The notes under the pieces: generated by a model
Databases searched by the model: none
What the model saw: the letters and a program-made list of their open reading frames with translations, nothing else
What the model was told of the DNA's origin: nothing
Shown: in pieces, positions 36,846 through 38,098 of the stretch
How positions within the stretch are numbered: the first letter of the stretch is position 1
Layout: each line of letters begins with the position of its first letter
Position numbers and translations under genes: made by a program
From: Rhodobacteraceae bacterium KLH11
GTDB taxonomy: Bacteria > Pseudomonadota > Alphaproteobacteria > Rhodobacterales > Rhodobacteraceae
NCBI GenBank assembly: GCA_000158135.1
Contig: DS999533.1
Coordinates: forward strand, 117,000-155,097
DNA length: 38,098 nucleotides
Direction: 5' to 3'

Positions 36846-37217
36846 TCAGTAGTCGCTCGGGAAAAGGATGGTCAGGACGCGGCGCGTCTTGCTCAAATCA
36901 GTGGGCGCGGATGTCCCGTATTTGTAGTTCTCGTCATACAGATCGATTTTGAACCAAACTTTGCGGCCCATGATTTCCATGAACCCCATTTCGCGGGTGC
37001 CGTGGGGGTCGTTGTCCTCGGTGAAGTCGTCATAAGCGACAATCTGGGCCAGACACGCAGCGACATAGCTTGGACCCATATCGTCAATGGCGGTTGTCTG
37101 AACGATAATCCCTTCCCCGCCTTCGGGCAGGCCCTTTCGGAAAGCGTCATTCTGTTGACCGATGAGGGCATAATCGGCCTGACCGGGTTCAACGGTTTGA
37201 TATGCGGTTGCAGCCAT
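36846..37217 (-). CDS. DUF3768-family protein, 123 aa
   Basis: The C-terminal block MGRKVWFKIDLYDENYKYGT and DLSKTRRVLTILFPSDY, with YDDFTEDNDPHGTREMGFME before it, is the DUF3768 signature found on alphaproteobacterial plasmids. ATG 37217 (AGAGG 7 nt upstream) is preferred to the frame opening at 37352. It is the first gene of the module B operon after the 266-bp repeat. The function of the family is unknown. Confidence 0.85.
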   Translation of the reverse strand: MAATAYQTVEPGQADYALIGQQNDAFRKGLPEGGEGIIVQTTAIDDMGPSYVAACLAQIVAYDDFTEDNDPHGTREMGFMEIMGRKVWFKIDLYDENYKYGTSAPTDLSKTRRVLTILFPSDY

Positions 37218-38098
37218 TGGTGGCCTCTCTTTCGTGGTGATGCGGTGGTCGATGTGCGCCCGACCTGTCCGCAAGTGCTTCGGTTTGTTCCAATGGGCCA
37301 AGGAGTGAGGGTTCACCCGAACGCCCATTGGCTGTGACATCGACACCCGCACCCACCCGCGTTTTTTCCCGGCGAAGGAGGGGGGCCGATGGAAAAGATC
37401 CGTTTCTGATCTGAGGACTGGGAGTCAGGCTGAAAAACGGAAGGTTTGGCCGCAAAGCGGGTGAAAGCCGTTTTTCTGCTTGAGGCGCACAAAAGAGATA
37501 TGTGAGCCGCGCCCTGGCGCGGGTCTCTCTTTGCGCTTTCCCCCTGGACCGGATCAGATACGAGAGCTTTTCGGCCCCGCGACGCTCGGGAAAACAAGCG
37601 CAGCAGACCGCCCCGCGGTCTGCTCAGCCAATAATAATAACATCAGGGCCGGGGTGAGCGCGGGCGCAAGCCCGTGTCGATCCCCTGCCCTGCCTATTGG
37701 ATCAAGTGAGCCGCGCGTCTCGCGCGGATCTCATAAGCCTCTTCAACACATCCAAATACCGATGAGCGGGTACGGATTCCCAACATCGCAACCCGAGGGG
37801 ATCGGCAGTTTTCCAGTGCCCGTGATTTTGACCTCGGGAGAAAGGGATTTCGGCACACCTGACGAAAGCCCTGTAATCATTCGGGCACCGCAGCAGGCCA
37901 CAAAGGCAGCACGCGAGAATGCGAACGGCTGGCCTGTGGTAAACTGTCGATCCCGGCCGCCCAAGCGGCCAGGTCGCAACCTGCCATCCGGTCGGCCGAT
38001 ACCGGGCTATGACGCCCGGCGTTTGATGGTGAAGGTAACTTTGACGATGAGCAAGTTTAGCTGAATGCTGAGGCTCAAGTCGATTTTCTGAAGCTGCT
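37218..38098. other. Non-coding upstream region of module B with palindromes
   Basis: No credible gene is seen in 881 bp. CCAATGGGC (37290-37298) and GCCCATTGG (37323-37331) form a perfect 9-bp inverted repeat with a 24-nt spacer, upstream of DUF3768. Further hairpins are CCGCGCC/GGCGCGG (37507-37522), GCAGACCGC/GCGGTCTGC (about 37606-37626) and CCGCGCG/CGCGCGG (about 37709-37725). The 266-bp repeat copy B is 37697-37962. The region could be a replication or regulatory region, but I see no iterons. Confidence 0.5.
37697..37962. repeat. 266-bp direct repeat, copy B
   Basis: This is the partner of 23224-23489, the same length with about 6 percent mismatches. It starts with TTGGATCAAGTGAG and the hairpin CCGCGCG/CGCGCGG. 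In module B it lies about 480 bp upstream of the DUF3768 gene. In module A it is joined directly to the truncated 125-aa gene. Confidence 0.9.

Overview
The window looks like accessory DNA, probably from a plasmid or an integrative mobilizable element, of an alphaproteobacterium of the Rhodobacterales (Roseobacter group). This is an inference from several features: a MobA/MobL relaxase with a linked ParA, a DUF3768 protein, a ParB-like regulator operon, a BigR/SqrR-type ArsR regulator, moderately high GC coding regions, and the mix of small toxin-antitoxin (TA) cassettes and IS fragments. No rRNA, tRNA or CRISPR array was seen.

Layout. 1-3300: the start of a hicA gene runs off the left edge, followed by small unknown genes, a 224-bp duplication bracketing an IS1-family remnant, a tiny lipoprotein and a persulfide-sensor-type ArsR regulator. 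3300-4950: an MqsA-like/DUF4258 TA pair with two palindromic operators, then a truncated tyrosine recombinase. 5117-17605: a mobilization region. A giant relaxase (about 3238 aa) carries four tandem RecD/TraA-type helicase modules on the minus strand. Diverging from it is an operon of two paralogous small basic proteins, a ParA ATPase and a membrane protein. 16141-18651: two copies of a 196-bp multi-hairpin element and a Phd/PemK-like TA cassette bracketed by 88-bp direct repeats. 18731-23489 and 32088-37962: two related modules (below). 23684-28756: secreted nuclease, RadC, a frameshifted Cys-rich protein, a short reductive-dehalogenase-like protein, a ParDE-type TA pair and IS6/IS3 remnants. 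28757-31282: a CPA1 Na+/H+ antiporter with a cyclic-nucleotide-binding-like tail.

The most unusual content is the pair of parallel modules. Module B (32.1-38.0 kb) reads, on the minus strand: 266-bp repeat, DUF3768, 37-aa gene, ParB, 106 aa, 125 aa, VapB, VapC, a protein of an unrecognised family that I call the RRVW family, a membrane-anchored protein, a terminator and a GC palindrome. Module A (18.7-23.5 kb) has the same 266-bp repeat, the 3' part of the 125-aa gene, FitA/FitB in the position of VapB/VapC, the first 27 codons of an RRVW gene, an ArdC-like fragment, and then an intact operon of a TSCPD-like protein, a double RRVW protein and a coiled-coil membrane protein. It ends in the same terminator/palindrome arrangement. 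Unrelated TA pairs therefore sit in one slot between the same neighbours, and RRVW genes recur next to small single-span membrane proteins. I do not know a function for the RRVW family. Six TA systems occur in 38 kb, consistent with addiction-stabilised mobile DNA.
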